The notes under the pieces are model-generated. The model was not told where the DNA came from, did no database searches, and was given only the letters and a program-made list of their open reading frames with translations. The translations under genes were made by a program, and so were the position numbers. This document shows, one piece after another, positions 38,601 to 48,341 of a stretch of DNA of 64,000 nt (position 1 is the stretch's first letter; each line of letters starts with the position of its first letter). Origin of the DNA: Pedobacter mendelii (GTDB lineage Bacteria; Bacteroidota; Bacteroidia; Sphingobacteriales; Sphingobacteriaceae); assembly GCF_014635725.1 (NCBI RefSeq), contig NZ_BMDJ01000003.1, positions 62,001 to 126,000 of the forward strand. The letters are read 5' to 3'.

Positions 38601-41600
38601 GTTTATGGTAATGGATACGCTGGCCGCATTACCTACAGGGTTTGGACAACGATTTGAACCGCTTACCGTAACATAATAAGTTACGTTCGCATTTATTTGT
38701 GGAGTGGTAAATGCTGCACCAACAAAAACCGAAGTGCTTAGTGATGCATCGCTATACCAGGTAAATAACGGATTTGTAACTGTTGTGCTGCTTGCGGTTA
38801 GGGTTGTTGTACCCGCATTACATAATGCTGTGTTACCAGAAATTACTATATCTGCAGCAATTGCATTTTGGTTAACCTCAATCGTTACCGGTGTGCGTAT
38901 AGCATTTGTACAACCTCCGCTTGATGCAGCTTCTACATAATAGGTATAAATGCCTGGCGACAGATTTGCAGAAGTTACAAAACTATTGCTATTGCTCACC
39001 AATAAATTACCTGAAGTTGCTGCATCATACCAATTGTAAACCACACCCGTAACTGATTGAACAGCTAAGGTAACCGGAGTATTGATACAGGTTGATACCG
39101 GATTTGTTGTAGCAGGTACAGGTGGTGTTGGTGGCGAAGTTATGGTTACCGTTATTTTAACTTTCGGACTTTCGCAGCCATTCAAGTCTGTAGCGGTTAC
39201 AAAGAAATCATAAGTGCCAGCAGTTAGGTTCGCATCTGTTAAGAAAGTAACACCATCTTTTCCATTTTGATAAGCCAAACCTTGATACCATTTATAAATA
39301 ATATTTGGTTTAGGATTACTTACGCTTAATGTAGCAGAAGAGCCGAAGCAGGCCGATACTGCAGTAGAACTGATTTCTGGTTTGGTTAGGATTCGTCTGG
39401 CATAATTAAAATCTACAGATGTTAAAACACCAATTAAACCCGAACTTAATCTTAATTCTACACCATCAAATTGAGCAGTTGGAATGAATGATAAAGTAGC
39501 TTCACTTCCATCGGTGGCTAAATTAAGTTGTATGGATTGACTGTTAAGTGTAACATCATCATTATTGCTTGCCGAACCATTGTAGGTGGTTAATGTTAGA
39601 TTTGGTAAAACTGCGGCTGATAATAATTTTCCTGGAGAGGAGATTTTAATACGCAACGTATCACCGATGTTTGATAATCCACCCGAAAATCCTAAACGAT
39701 GAAAAACAGATGTTCCTAAAACCCCTGCCGGAATAAATAAGGTAGAACCCGTATTTACATCTGTATCAACAGCAGAAGCTTCATTTATAACACCCGCTCC
39801 TACATTTACACCATTAACTCCAGTTAAAGCACTTATTGTTGCAATACCGCAATCAACTGTTCCTGGGGTTTGAGGTATTACGGTTACCAATACAGATACA
39901 GTTGGACTATTACCACAGCCTGGAACTGTTGCATTTACATAATAAGTTGTATTTGCATTTAATATTGGTGTTGTAAAAGACGTGTTTGGACCACTGTACT
40001 CAAGGGTAGTTAATAATACATCGCTATACCAATTAAAAGTAGCACCAGCAACTGATGATGTTGCATTTAACACCGCCCTAGTACCCGATACAATTGTGGC
40101 CGATGCAGGCGTAATAACCGGAGCTTGTGGGTTTGCACCAATAGTTACCGTGGCAGTTGCTCTTGCTGATGCCGTTCCGCAACTATTTACAGCTTCTAAT
40201 GTGTAAGTTGTATTTGCTGTTGGTGTAACGGTTAAAGTTGTGCCATCAGGTCCAGCACTTATTCCGTTCGAATCATACCATTTATAGGTAACGCCAACAA
40301 CCGGATTTTTAACCTGTAAAACTATTGCTGTACCTGCACATGCGCTAACGGTAGGCGATAATAATTCTGGCGTTGCAGGTGCTGGCTGAACTACAACATT
40401 CACTTCTGTTTTTGCACTCAAGCATCCCGAAGCCGAAACGATTGCAACATAATATTTTGTATCGGCTGTTAATGCCGCTGTTGTGTACGTTGGTCCATCG
40501 GTTAAAGCATTTTGTGCAGCATCAAACCAACGATAAGTTACGCCAGTTATTGGATTTAAAACTGATAACGTACTTGTTAAACCTGCGCAACCAGCAACAT
40601 TTGCAGATGTAACTTGTGGTGCCAGTAATGAACGCTGCATGTAGTTTAGGTTAACCGATGTTAACGCACCCAATACACCTGAATTTAAACTTAACCTTGC
40701 TCCATCAAATGCAGCACCGGGAATTAATGTAATTAAAGCCTGAGTGTTCCCGTTTAATAACCTGATGTTTAATAATCCATTGTTTAAAAGAGTAGCATCA
40801 TTATTGGAATTCGCACCATTATACGTTGTTATCGAAACATTATTTAAAACGCCAAGGGAAGCTAAGCTTTGAGGGAATGAAACCAAAACTCGTAAAGTAT
40901 CGCCCACATTGGATAAACTTCCAAAATATAAAGTTTGATAAACGCTGGCACCTAAAGCGCCCACCGGCATAACCAATGATGATGCAGTTTGTGCATCGTT
41001 ATCTATTGCCAAGCCTGCATTAAAAACTCCCGCTAGTAAAGCAACTCCTGTTACACCATTTACCTGAGTTGATGCAACCTCACAAGGAATTGTTATTGGT
41101 GTACCTGTTCCATTTACATTGATTGTTACCTGAACTCGAGTGGATGATGCACAACCTGAAGCAGAAACCGTTTCTACGTAATAGCTTGTTGTTGAAGTTA
41201 AAGGCGGTGTTACGAAGGTCGAACCAGTAAAAACCGGAGTTGTAGATGCCTGAGCATCATACCAATTAAAAGTAACGCCTGTTTCTGACGAAGTTGCGGC
41301 TAATATTGCTGTCTGACCAGAATTTACGGTTGTAGCTGATGCTGTAACCGTAGGTATTAGCGGACGTGGATTTACGGTAATCGCTGCTGCAACTCTACTC
41401 GCACTCAAACAATTTCCGTTTGCAGCTTCTAAGTAATAAGTTGTATTGGCGTTTAATGCCGGGGTTACAAAAGTGCTTCCAGTAAATATGGCTGGACCAC
41501 CAGTTGCTGCAGCGTACCAATTGTATGTTAGGGCAGCATCAGGATTACTAACCGTTAATGTTGCAGATGAACCTGAACACACATTAGCAAGAGGTGCCAG

Positions 41601-44600
41601 AACAGGTTGCGCAACTGCAGGTGTTACCGTTACAACAACAGGAACTCTGGTTGTATTTGCACAAGTTCCATTTGCTACTTCTATATAGTATGTTGTAGTT
41701 GCAGTTAATGCAGGTGTTGTAAATGAAGCTCCACTGCTCAATAAATTGCCACCAGTTGGCGCATCAAACCATTTTAGGTTGGTTCCGCCATTTGCAGTGG
41801 CAGAAAGTGTTGCTGTATTTCCGGCGCAAATGGTTTGCGAACCACTTGTAATCGTTGGATTTGGATAAATTACGGTAGCACCATAAATATCTAAACTGCT
41901 AATTGCAGCTACTAATCCACCAAATCGTAGCTCTACCCTATCATAAACTCCTGCCGAAGGTAATGTTGCGGTAAACCTGGTACCACCAAGTAACCTAAGA
42001 TTTAAAACAGATGAATTGAGTGGATAGCTGGAAACAATTGATGCACCATTAAATACATTTACAGTAATGTTATTTAGTACCGATAGATCCAATAAGCCAG
42101 TTGGCAAACCTAAATCTAAACGAATACTATCGGTTGCAGCTCCAAGAGCTGGAAATATTAATTGTTGGAAGCCTGTAGAAGTAACGCCAACGGCAAGCGA
42201 TATTCTGGTAAAATTATTTGGATTTGAATCGGTTGAGTTACCAGCTCCTGATATGTTACACAATAAGCATATTCCTGTTATTCCGGAATTTTGACTGTTT
42301 GATGCGTTACAAGCTGTAGCACCACCACCTGAAATAACAGTAACCGTTACCGGAACTCTACCAGCGCTAACGCAACCATTAGCGTTAGTGGTTTCTACAT
42401 AATAGGTTGTGGTAGTTGTAAGTGCCGGAGTTGTAAAATTAGAACCTGTTGCAAGCTCGGTACCTCCTGTAGCAGCTGCATACCATTTAATGGTATTTCC
42501 TGAATCAGCAGTAGCAATTAATGTAGTGCTTTGTCCAGCATTAACCACCTGATTGTTTGTTGTAATTACTGCCGGATTAGCTGCTGGATTTACAGTTACA
42601 TTAACTGCTGTTCTGGCGCTTACGGCTGTTCCTGAAACAGCTTCTGCATAATATGTAATCGGGGCATTTACAATTGGTGTTACAAAAACTCCGTTATTAT
42701 TTGTTACTAGAGCCGTGCTCCCGGTAGAACCATACCAATTGTACGTTACGCCAGATTGCAAATTACTTACCGTTAGTGTAGCAGTACTTCCAGCACAAAC
42801 CGCAGCATTTGCTATAACCGGTTGGTTTACATTTACAACAATCGTATAGTCAGAATTAACAGTATTGTTATTGGCATCAGTTCCTGTAACCGAAACTACA
42901 AATGTTCCACCTAAAGTTGGCGTACCTGAAATTTCTCTAGTTGCGGTATTAAAACTTAATCCCGGAGGTAAATTACTAGCAATGTAATTGTAAGGTGGCG
43001 TTCCACCTGCAACAGCAGGTAGCGTTTGTGTTGGGTAAACACTACCTACAACACCACTTGGCAAACTTGCAGTTGGTAAAGAAAGTACACCAGTTACGCT
43101 TAACGGGTAGGCATTTCCAGCAGTTCTACCCTGACTATCAGTAACAGTAACCGAAATGGTATAGTTACCAGCCTGAGTTGGCGTTCCGGTAATTGCTCTG
43201 GTTGTAGCATCGTATGCTAATCCCGGCGGTAAACCAGTTGCCACATAAGTATAAGGACCAACACCACCTGTAGCCGCTGGCAATATTTGTGTGGTGTAAA
43301 CTGTACCAGCAACACCACCTGCCAATGTAGCCGGAGGTAGTAATAGCGGGTCGGTTACCGAAATGGTATAATTTGTACTGGCAGTTTTTCCATCAGCATT
43401 TGTTACCGTAACAGGAAACGTAAACGTACCTGAGCTAGAAGGCGTACCTGTAATTTCTTTTGTTGTCGGATTAAAAGACAATCCAGGAGGCAAATTAGTT
43501 GCTGCATAAATATATGGACCAGTACCACCTGTTGCAGATGGAATTGTTTGTGGAGTATAAACCTGCCCGGTAACACCACTTGCTAGAGTTGCAGCAGGCA
43601 AAACCAATGGATCAGTTATTTTAATGGTATAAATAGCGGTTACACTATTTCCTGTGGCATCAGTTACCGTAACCGGGATGCTATAGTTTCCTGCTTGTGT
43701 TGGAGTTCCGGTAAATTCTCTTGTTGTAGCATTAAATGCCAATCCCGGAGGTAAATTTATGGCACTGTAAACATACGGTCCAGTACCTCCAGTTGCAGCA
43801 GGAATAACCTGAGCGGGATATTGTGTTCCTGTTACGCCATTTGGCAAAACGCCGGGCGCAAAAGTAAGTGCTGCAGTAACGCTTAGGGTATAACTTGCAG
43901 TCGCTGTACAACCTTTGGTATCAGTTGCAACTATAGAAAATGTTGCATCCACTGTGGCTGTTGGTGTTCCTGATATTAATCCTGTTGATGATAAACCTAA
44001 CCCCGCAGGTAAAGAACTTCCGCTAGCTAAAGTATAAGTAAATCCGGGTGTTCCGCCTGTAGCCGCATCAATTTGCTTTGCATAAACAAATCCGTTTGAT
44101 GCATTAACCAGTGTTGTTGTATTAAAAATAATCGCCGGATTTACGGTCACCGTAATTGGTACCCGAACAGATTCATCAGTGCAACCTAATTTTCTAGCTG
44201 CTACATAATACACTTTATTGGCAGTAAGTGCAGGCGTTTGAAATGTGCCATTATAAGCGGTTGTTGCCAATGCCGTTCCACCTTCTATTACATCGTACCA
44301 CCTTAAATCGTTAGTACTAGCCGTGTTTGCAGTTAAAGCTGCAGTAGTATTGTAACAAGCTGCAACGCTATTGGTTGCTGGCAAAGTAAAAGTTGGTCGC
44401 CCTGCAGATTTTGTTAACCCATAAATAAATATGGTTTGTGTTAAATTAGCATTTAATAATGACGAAAGTGTAACCTGAACCCTATCAAAAGCAAAACCTG
44501 GCGAAAATGGTACTGTAACTGGCTGACCTGAATTTAGCAATGCCAACAAATCTAAATTTAACAAATTTGAAGCAGAGGCAGAATACACCTGGCTATTGCC

Positions 44601-45536
44601 ATTAAATGCAGTAACATTTAAATTGTTAAGCACACCTGCTGTTAACAATGCCGATGATACCCTAAACCTTAAATTGAAATCATCTCCTGCACTTGCTGCA
44701 GTATTAAAATAGAAATTCTGACTAATAGAGCCAGCAACACCAAGTGCGCCTAAACTTAATTCAGAGTAATTGGTTGTACTGGCATCAATCGCAAATTGGG
44801 CATTGGTTACGCCTGCTTTGCCTAATCCTAAGGCATCTACGGTTAAACCACTACCTTCAAAACTGGTAGCAAATGCTTGTGCGCATGGGTCAATACCACT
44901 GGTGTAAAATGCATTGTAAACTTTTGTGTTATTTGATGTACCCAATAATAAAGCATTGGTTACATCCCTAACATATACCCTATCATAATTTTGCGTTGGC
45001 CGTAAAGCAAAATAAAAAAAGCCGTCGGCATCTTTCACTAAGCGTAAATTCTGGCTTGTAAATGCACCCGTACTCGAACCGCTTAATACAGTTGTACCTG
45101 CCGCATTTCGAGCACCTACTTCTATAGAGTGATCTCCTAAAACAACTCCGCCTACAACTCCTGCAAGTAAACCGCCTAAATTGCCACCAAGTAATTGATT
45201 TAGCAAAGTTGCATCAGCATCTATTCTGATATAAGATGTTGTTCCGGCTGCAATTGTACTTGGAAACTTCAGTTCCAATTCTCCCGAAAATGCTCCTAAA
45301 CCTAAAGCTAATCCGCCAAATGATTTAACGGTAGCAAAATCAGTTTGGACTGGTGTTATTGCATTTGCAGGATTATCTACCGAAGAATTTCCGGTAGCAG
45401 GACTAACCGTGTTGGCATAAATTTTGGTTTGACTATACGATTTCTGATTTAGAATCGTTAATAGAGATAGTATTGCAAATAGTTTAAGCATGCAACGTTT
45501 TCCCGATTGGGAATTGAGAGTAAAGATTTTCATCAT
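35676..45536 (-). CDS. Giant multidomain T9SS type B-sorted surface adhesin (3286 aa)
   Basis: A 3286-residue secreted protein made of beta-sandwich repeats. Signal peptide at about 1-36 (ATG at 45536 or 45533). Two related ~160-aa domains at about 37-375 recur as three more copies near 1070-1220, 1475-1635 and 1890-2050 (signature SNxGDTLR...YNG). Five He_PIG-type repeats (PPGLxFNxTTxExTGTP) occupy about 480-900. Some 21 Ig-like units of the Ig_7 type (WY...TP.L...TTYYV....C) fill the rest, including near-identical tandem blocks at about 2210-2930. A fibronectin-like domain follows (about 3105-3190), then the CHU_C gliding-motility/T9SS type B sorting domain (IYIPNVFTPNNDGKNDIF ... VYVYMIEV) at the extreme C-terminus. 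It is probably an adhesin or gliding-related surface filament. First gene of the operon with PorP/SprF and the PorE-like gene. Confidence 0.93.
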   Translation of the reverse strand: MMKIFTLNSQSGKRCMLKLFAILSLLTILNQKSYSQTKIYANTVSPATGNSSVDNPANAITPVQTDFATVKSFGGLALGLGAFSGELELKFPSTIAAGTTSYIRIDADATLLNQLLGGNLGGLLAGVVGGVVLGDHSIEVGARNAAGTTVLSGSSTGAFTSQNLRLVKDADGFFYFALRPTQNYDRVYVRDVTNALLLGTSNNTKVYNAFYTSGIDPCAQAFATSFEGSGLTVDALGLGKAGVTNAQFAIDASTTNYSELSLGALGVAGSISQNFYFNTAASAGDDFNLRFRVSSALLTAGVLNNLNVTAFNGNSQVYSASASNLLNLDLLALLNSGQPVTVPFSPGFAFDRVQVTLSSLLNANLTQTIFIYGLTKSAGRPTFTLPATNSVAACYNTTAALTANTASTNDLRWYDVIEGGTALATTAYNGTFQTPALTANKVYYVAARKLGCTDESVRVPITVTVNPAIIFNTTTLVNASNGFVYAKQIDAATGGTPGFTYTLASGSSLPAGLGLSSTGLISGTPTATVDATFSIVATDTKGCTATASYTLSVTAALTFAPGVLPNGVTGTQYPAQVIPAATGGTGPYVYSAINLPPGLAFNATTREFTGTPTQAGNYSIPVTVTDATGNSVTAIYTIKITDPLVLPAATLASGVTGQVYTPQTIPSATGGTGPYIYAATNLPPGLSFNPTTKEITGTPSSSGTFTFPVTVTNADGKTASTNYTISVTDPLLLPPATLAGGVAGTVYTTQILPAATGGVGPYTYVATGLPPGLAYDATTRAITGTPTQAGNYTISVTVTDSQGRTAGNAYPLSVTGVLSLPTASLPSGVVGSVYPTQTLPAVAGGTPPYNYIASNLPPGLSFNTATREISGTPTLGGTFVVSVTGTDANNNTVNSDYTIVVNVNQPVIANAAVCAGSTATLTVSNLQSGVTYNWYGSTGSTALVTNNNGVFVTPIVNAPITYYAEAVSGTAVSARTAVNVTVNPAANPAVITTNNQVVNAGQSTTLIATADSGNTIKWYAAATGGTELATGSNFTTPALTTTTTYYVETTNANGCVSAGRVPVTVTVISGGGATACNASNSQNSGITGICLLCNISGAGNSTDSNPNNFTRISLAVGVTSTGFQQLIFPALGAATDSIRLDLGLPTGLLDLSVLNNITVNVFNGASIVSSYPLNSSVLNLRLLGGTRFTATLPSAGVYDRVELRFGGLVAAISSLDIYGATVIYPNPTITSGSQTICAGNTATLSATANGGTNLKWFDAPTGGNLLSSGASFTTPALTATTTYYIEVANGTCANTTRVPVVVTVTPAVAQPVLAPLANVCSGSSATLTVSNPDAALTYNWYAAATGGPAIFTGSTFVTPALNANTTYYLEAANGNCLSASRVAAAITVNPRPLIPTVTASATTVNSGQTAILAATSSETGVTFNWYDAQASTTPVFTGSTFVTPPLTSTTSYYVETVSASGCASSTRVQVTINVNGTGTPITIPCEVASTQVNGVTGVALLAGVFNAGLAIDNDAQTASSLVMPVGALGASVYQTLYFGSLSNVGDTLRVLVSFPQSLASLGVLNNVSITTYNGANSNNDATLLNNGLLNIRLLNGNTQALITLIPGAAFDGARLSLNSGVLGALTSVNLNYMQRSLLAPQVTSANVAGCAGLTSTLSVLNPITGVTYRWFDAAQNALTDGPTYTTAALTADTKYYVAIVSASGCLSAKTEVNVVVQPAPATPELLSPTVSACAGTAIVLQVKNPVVGVTYKWYDSNGISAGPDGTTLTVTPTANTTYTLEAVNSCGTASARATATVTIGANPQAPVITPASATIVSGTRAVLNATSSVAGATFNWYSDVLLTTLEYSGPNTSFTTPILNANTTYYVNATVPGCGNSPTVSVLVTVIPQTPGTVDCGIATISALTGVNGVNVGAGVINEASAVDTDVNTGSTLFIPAGVLGTSVFHRLGFSGGLSNIGDTLRIKISSPGKLLSAAVLPNLTLTTYNGSASNNDDVTLNSQSIQLNLATDGSEATLSFIPTAQFDGVELRLSSGLIGVLTSVDFNYARRILTKPEISSTAVSACFGSSATLSVSNPKPNIIYKWYQGLAYQNGKDGVTFLTDANLTAGTYDFFVTATDLNGCESPKVKITVTITSPPTPPVPATTNPVSTCINTPVTLAVQSVTGVVYNWYDAATSGNLLVSNSNSFVTSANLSPGIYTYYVEAASSGGCTNAIRTPVTIEVNQNAIAADIVISGNTALCNAGTTTLTASSTTVTNPLFTWYSDASLSTSVFVGAAFTTPQINANVTYYVTVSGSNRCPNPVGNAASVSITINPVALASDINVTGASSLCAGSTTTLTATSTILNPIFTWYSDAALTTVVSTTPSFTTPALSTATTYYVTVKGSNRCENTPATAKAVLIDVNPLSTAADINITGLNIICSNATASLSASSVTVTNPVFTWYNDAALTSVAFVGASFTTPALTATTTYYVTVSGDNNCANAAANAKVITVTVKDYATAADISVNNANICSGSTATLLASSLTVTQPVFTWYSDASLTVPVFTGPTYNVAVSVTTTFYVTVKGTNKCENAAADAKVVTINVNPLATSTDIIVAGNTAACAGSSAILTASSTTVTNPVFTWYSDASLTNISFVGASYTTPVLNANTTYYVTVKGDNKCENAPSTARVVVITVNPAPANPVVSSAGTTICSGNTTTINIQNPQNGVSYEFYNAATGGNLISTGATFTTPVLTSNTNYYIQAIGAGGCLNAAGRTLVTIVVNATPNNPVVATTGTAICAGNSTTLTIQNPQTGVTYEWYDAATGGNLLTTGSTFTTTVLTANVNYYLQAVGNGGCVNTGGRTLVTVTVSAAPSNPVVSSVGTNICSGNATTLNIQSPEAGVTYEWYNAVTGGNLLTTGTSYTTPVLTNTVNYYIQAIGAGGCVNGAGRTLITVTVNQQPFVPIVASATQNVCFGSAANLSVTNAQTGVTYNWYTSSTGGTIAGSGSTFTTPSLTNNVTYYVEGVAGTCISSNRTAVNITVLPFPVAPLLVSATNGTICSGTTTVLNVNTPEPGLTYRWYAASTGGTVLGQGTTFTTPSLSANTTFYVESFSAAGCTSAVRTPITVTVLPVLSIPVVRVETTTPASVTFSWNAISGATGYEVSLNNGATWQAPSNGANATSHLIIGLKPDQAVTLIVRALGQIGCQTSANSTPVTGKAANPIGNEIYIPNVFTPNNDGKNDIFLVYGTTIASVKMNIYTQWGQLIYQVNSTTNGWDGTYKGIAQPNGVYVYMIEVESTDGTKVMKKGTVTIIR
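36740..38900 (-). repeat. Tandem block of Ig_7 repeats inside the adhesin gene
   Basis: Eight consecutive Ig-like units, about 80-85 codons each. Five carry FTWYSDAxLT-type motifs with TTYYVTVKGxNxC (about 37540-38900), and three carry YEWYDAATGGNLLTTG-type motifs with NYYIQAIGAGGC (about 36740-37500). DNA identity between neighbours is visibly high, so recombination could change copy number. Confidence 0.75.
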
Positions 45537-45751
45537 GTCAGGCGCTAGTAGGTTTGATTTTTAAATCACTTCAAATAGTTAAAAAGGAGTGATCAGTTTT
45601 TAAATCTACACAGCATTAGCGAAGCGCATTTATCCATTCTTGTTCATTATTCGTTTGTCGAATTCATTCATTTTGTTCATCAGATTATTCTTACCCAAAT
45701 GATTTCTGCTATTGCAGAATTTTGATGACATTAGCATTATTATCCTCTACT

Positions 45752-48061
45752 ATGAATACAAATGAATTAATCTCTCAGCTCAGGAAATTCGTTCTTATAA
45801 AATCGGGACTAAGAAATATCGATCCTGCTCATTGTAAGACTATTTCTGAGTATATATTTAAGGAAACTAAAAATTATATTAGCGAAACAACGGTCAAACG
45901 ATTCTTTGGTTTCGCCCAGGTAACTCATAAGTTTTCATTATTTACATTAAATAGTCTTTCTCAATATGTTGGTTATATAGATTGGGAATCTTTTTGTAAA
46001 GGCAAAAAAGTTCAAACCCAAGATGAAGATGATGTTTGGTCAGACCTTCGAATTAGATGTAGAGCGATTACAGAGGCATCTTTAGTTGAGAAAAAGAACA
46101 GCTCAGGAATACCCTTTGATTCAACTGCAAACCGAAGTTTTCTATACGCTGATTTCGATTATTTTTTAAAAAACAACTATCAGTTTACGGCAATAAGTGC
46201 ACAACCCGGACAAGGAAAATCAATACTTCTTGCGCATCTGATAGAACATTTTTTTTTTAGCGATAATGCACTTCATCCAAAAGATATTGTTCTGCTTATT
46301 AATTCAGATACAATCATTGAAATTATACAAAATGATTTATCACTAAAAGATTGGTTTAATAAAGAATTTAAATTTGGTGGCGTAAGTGAGCTTATTTCTT
46401 ATTTCAGAAAAAACCATACAGAGCGTAAAGGCCGTTTTATACTTGTAGTTGATGGAGTTGACCAATTCTTATCGAATGATACATATTTTAAAATTTTAAC
46501 AGACTTTTTATTAGGTGTTGAAGAAAGCAATTTTGTTAAAATTGTATTGGGACTGAGGGTTAATAATTGGGTAAATATGCAACCAACGATTTCAGGTTCT
46601 GCATTTTTAACTAACGCCTGGTACAAAGGATTATTTTTTGATAATGATAACGGAACAAATGTACCTCTGCTAAATAAAGAAGAAATTCTTTTCTCGCTCT
46701 CTCACATTGAGAAAAGAGCCATTAAAGAAGAAGATCTTCACCATGGCTTAATTAATCAGTTTAGAACACCGTTCTGGCTACAGGTTTATTACAAGCTTAA
46801 AAAAGAAAATAATACTATAAGGCTAGATAATTACCTGATATGCTTTGAATTAATTAATTATTTTTTGGAGAATAAAATTTTTCTATCAAAAGATAGCACA
46901 GAAAAAATTATCATTCTAAAAGAGGTTAGTAGTTCTATTTCTAAAGGACATGTTCGCCACAGAGTTGCCAAAGAAAAAATTCTAAGTACCATTACCCTTT
47001 ATCCTACCGCCTATCAAGAACTTATATATGGAGGGATTCTTATAGAAGAAAAGCGATTAACAACGTCAATTCCAACTGAAGTTATCCGTTTTTTAAACGA
47101 TGACATTTACACTTATTTTCTATTTCTACAGCTAAAAGAGAAATTTAAATTTAAACCAGATGAAAATTTCTTCAAGGAAATTTTAACAATTTACTCAGAC
47201 CAAATTGATCTTTTGAGTTTAATGCTTAATTGGAGCATTCGTTTCTGTATAAACCGAAACGAAATACAGGCTTTGAAACAAATTTTCAAATTGCCATTTT
47301 CTAATAAAGAAAAGAATAAAGCATTTGATTTTATATGTGATGTAGCTGTATTTGAGCTTGAAAAGACAGGTTCTAATTTTAATTCTCAAACAATTGATAT
47401 GCATTTTATAGATATCATGGTGATGGGAAAGATTTTAAGCCAAAACTACAAAGAAGCAATTAAGAAAATCTCTTCAAAGGTAGTAAATGATGATGTTCAG
47501 ATTATGCTTAATGTTATAGAAGCTAGTAACTGCATAATTGACATGGACGAAAAGGGTTTAGCCGAGAGCATGCATCTTTTAAAAAGGCATTTAAAAATAC
47601 TACACGATTTATTTCCGATAAACCCAAATGATTTAATTTTATATTTTTATAACATTCTTGCAAACAAGCCCAATAATGGCAAAACACTAGCAGATAAAAT
47701 TATTAGCCTGCGCCAGCAAATTGAATTAAGCAACCCACATAAAAATGAGGAACTTACAAGCATTGAAATGATCTCTTACAGATTAGTTCTTATTGTTTTG
47801 TTTACAAATAAAAATTATGAGGAATGCAGAAATTTTTTAGAAGCCATTTTAAAGAAATTTCCAAATATATTTTACTTAAGGTCTTCTGTTTTTTCATCTT
47901 TCTTATTAATAATGATTACCCAAACTTACATAAAACTTAACTTGAATAAACAAGCAAAAAGAATCATTCAATTGTTAGATAAAGTAATCGATGAGAATAA
48001 AACTTATTTCACACCACACACCAAATCAGCATATATTTTTAGCGAAAGCAAATTTTCTTAA
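45752..48061 (+). CDS. P-loop NTPase (STAND/NACHT-like) with N-terminal helical domain and TPR-like C-terminus; C-terminal frame disrupted
   Basis: The frame opens at a TTG at 45722, but the ATG at 45752 (MNTNELISQLRKF) is preferred. An N-terminal helical domain (about 1-85: YISETTVKRFFGFAQVTHKF, LSQYVGYIDWESFC) resembles small DNA-binding-like domains found on Bacteroidota STAND proteins. The NTPase core has Walker A AQPGQGKS (near 150) and Walker B RFILVVDGVDQFL (near 230). A long helical, TPR-like region follows to the stop. The frame ends abruptly at SESKFS, while the +1 frame continues the helical repeat to 48335, so the true protein was probably ~100 residues longer. Divergent from the T9SS adhesin operon. 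Role unknown: regulator or defence-type sensor are both possible. Confidence 0.75.
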   Translation: MNTNELISQLRKFVLIKSGLRNIDPAHCKTISEYIFKETKNYISETTVKRFFGFAQVTHKFSLFTLNSLSQYVGYIDWESFCKGKKVQTQDEDDVWSDLRIRCRAITEASLVEKKNSSGIPFDSTANRSFLYADFDYFLKNNYQFTAISAQPGQGKSILLAHLIEHFFFSDNALHPKDIVLLINSDTIIEIIQNDLSLKDWFNKEFKFGGVSELISYFRKNHTERKGRFILVVDGVDQFLSNDTYFKILTDFLLGVEESNFVKIVLGLRVNNWVNMQPTISGSAFLTNAWYKGLFFDNDNGTNVPLLNKEEILFSLSHIEKRAIKEEDLHHGLINQFRTPFWLQVYYKLKKENNTIRLDNYLICFELINYFLENKIFLSKDSTEKIIILKEVSSSISKGHVRHRVAKEKILSTITLYPTAYQELIYGGILIEEKRLTTSIPTEVIRFLNDDIYTYFLFLQLKEKFKFKPDENFFKEILTIYSDQIDLLSLMLNWSIRFCINRNEIQALKQIFKLPFSNKEKNKAFDFICDVAVFELEKTGSNFNSQTIDMHFIDIMVMGKILSQNYKEAIKKISSKVVNDDVQIMLNVIEASNCIIDMDEKGLAESMHLLKRHLKILHDLFPINPNDLILYFYNILANKPNNGKTLADKIISLRQQIELSNPHKNEELTSIEMISYRLVLIVLFTNKNYEECRNFLEAILKKFPNIFYLRSSVFSSFLLIMITQTYIKLNLNKQAKRIIQLLDKVIDENKTYFTPHTKSAYIFSESKFS

Positions 48062-48335
48062 TCATACAAAAAATTATACTAATTCTCTTAATGAAATAGA
48101 GCGAGGAATCGAATCATTAAAAAACAATCAATTCAAGGCAATGGAAATATCTTTCAGATTATTGAAAATTGATGTGTTGAAACGCTCTAACGATAATGAA
48201 GGTGTTAACCAAGCTATTCGCGACTTATTAAATTACATCTCTTTAAAGAATTTGAGCATACCAGATTTCGTAAATATCAATAATAGTGATTTTGATCATA
48301 TGTTTAAAATTCTTAAATCTTATAAGCACAGCTAG
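48030..48335 (+). pseudogene. Out-of-frame C-terminal continuation of the P-loop NTPase
   Basis: About 100 codons in the next frame continue the TPR-like pattern (FLAKANFLNHTKNYTNSLNE, IERGIESLKNNQFKAM, SFRLLKIDVLKRS) and end at 48335. Joining frames near 48030-48040 needs one extra base removed (or two added), close to a TATATATTTTT run. Whether this is a real mutation, a slippage site or a sequence error is not decided here. Confidence 0.65.
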
Positions 48336-48341
48336 AGGAAA

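Noticed and set aside
36740-38900. Regular repeats that could look like a CRISPR array
   Set aside because: The period is about 250 bp and follows the coding frame of Ig domains; there are no short repeats with unique spacers.
37660-40612. Several 65-80-codon plus-strand frames opposite the adhesin
   Set aside because: They recur in step with the Ig repeats and are explained by repeat composition on the antisense strand.
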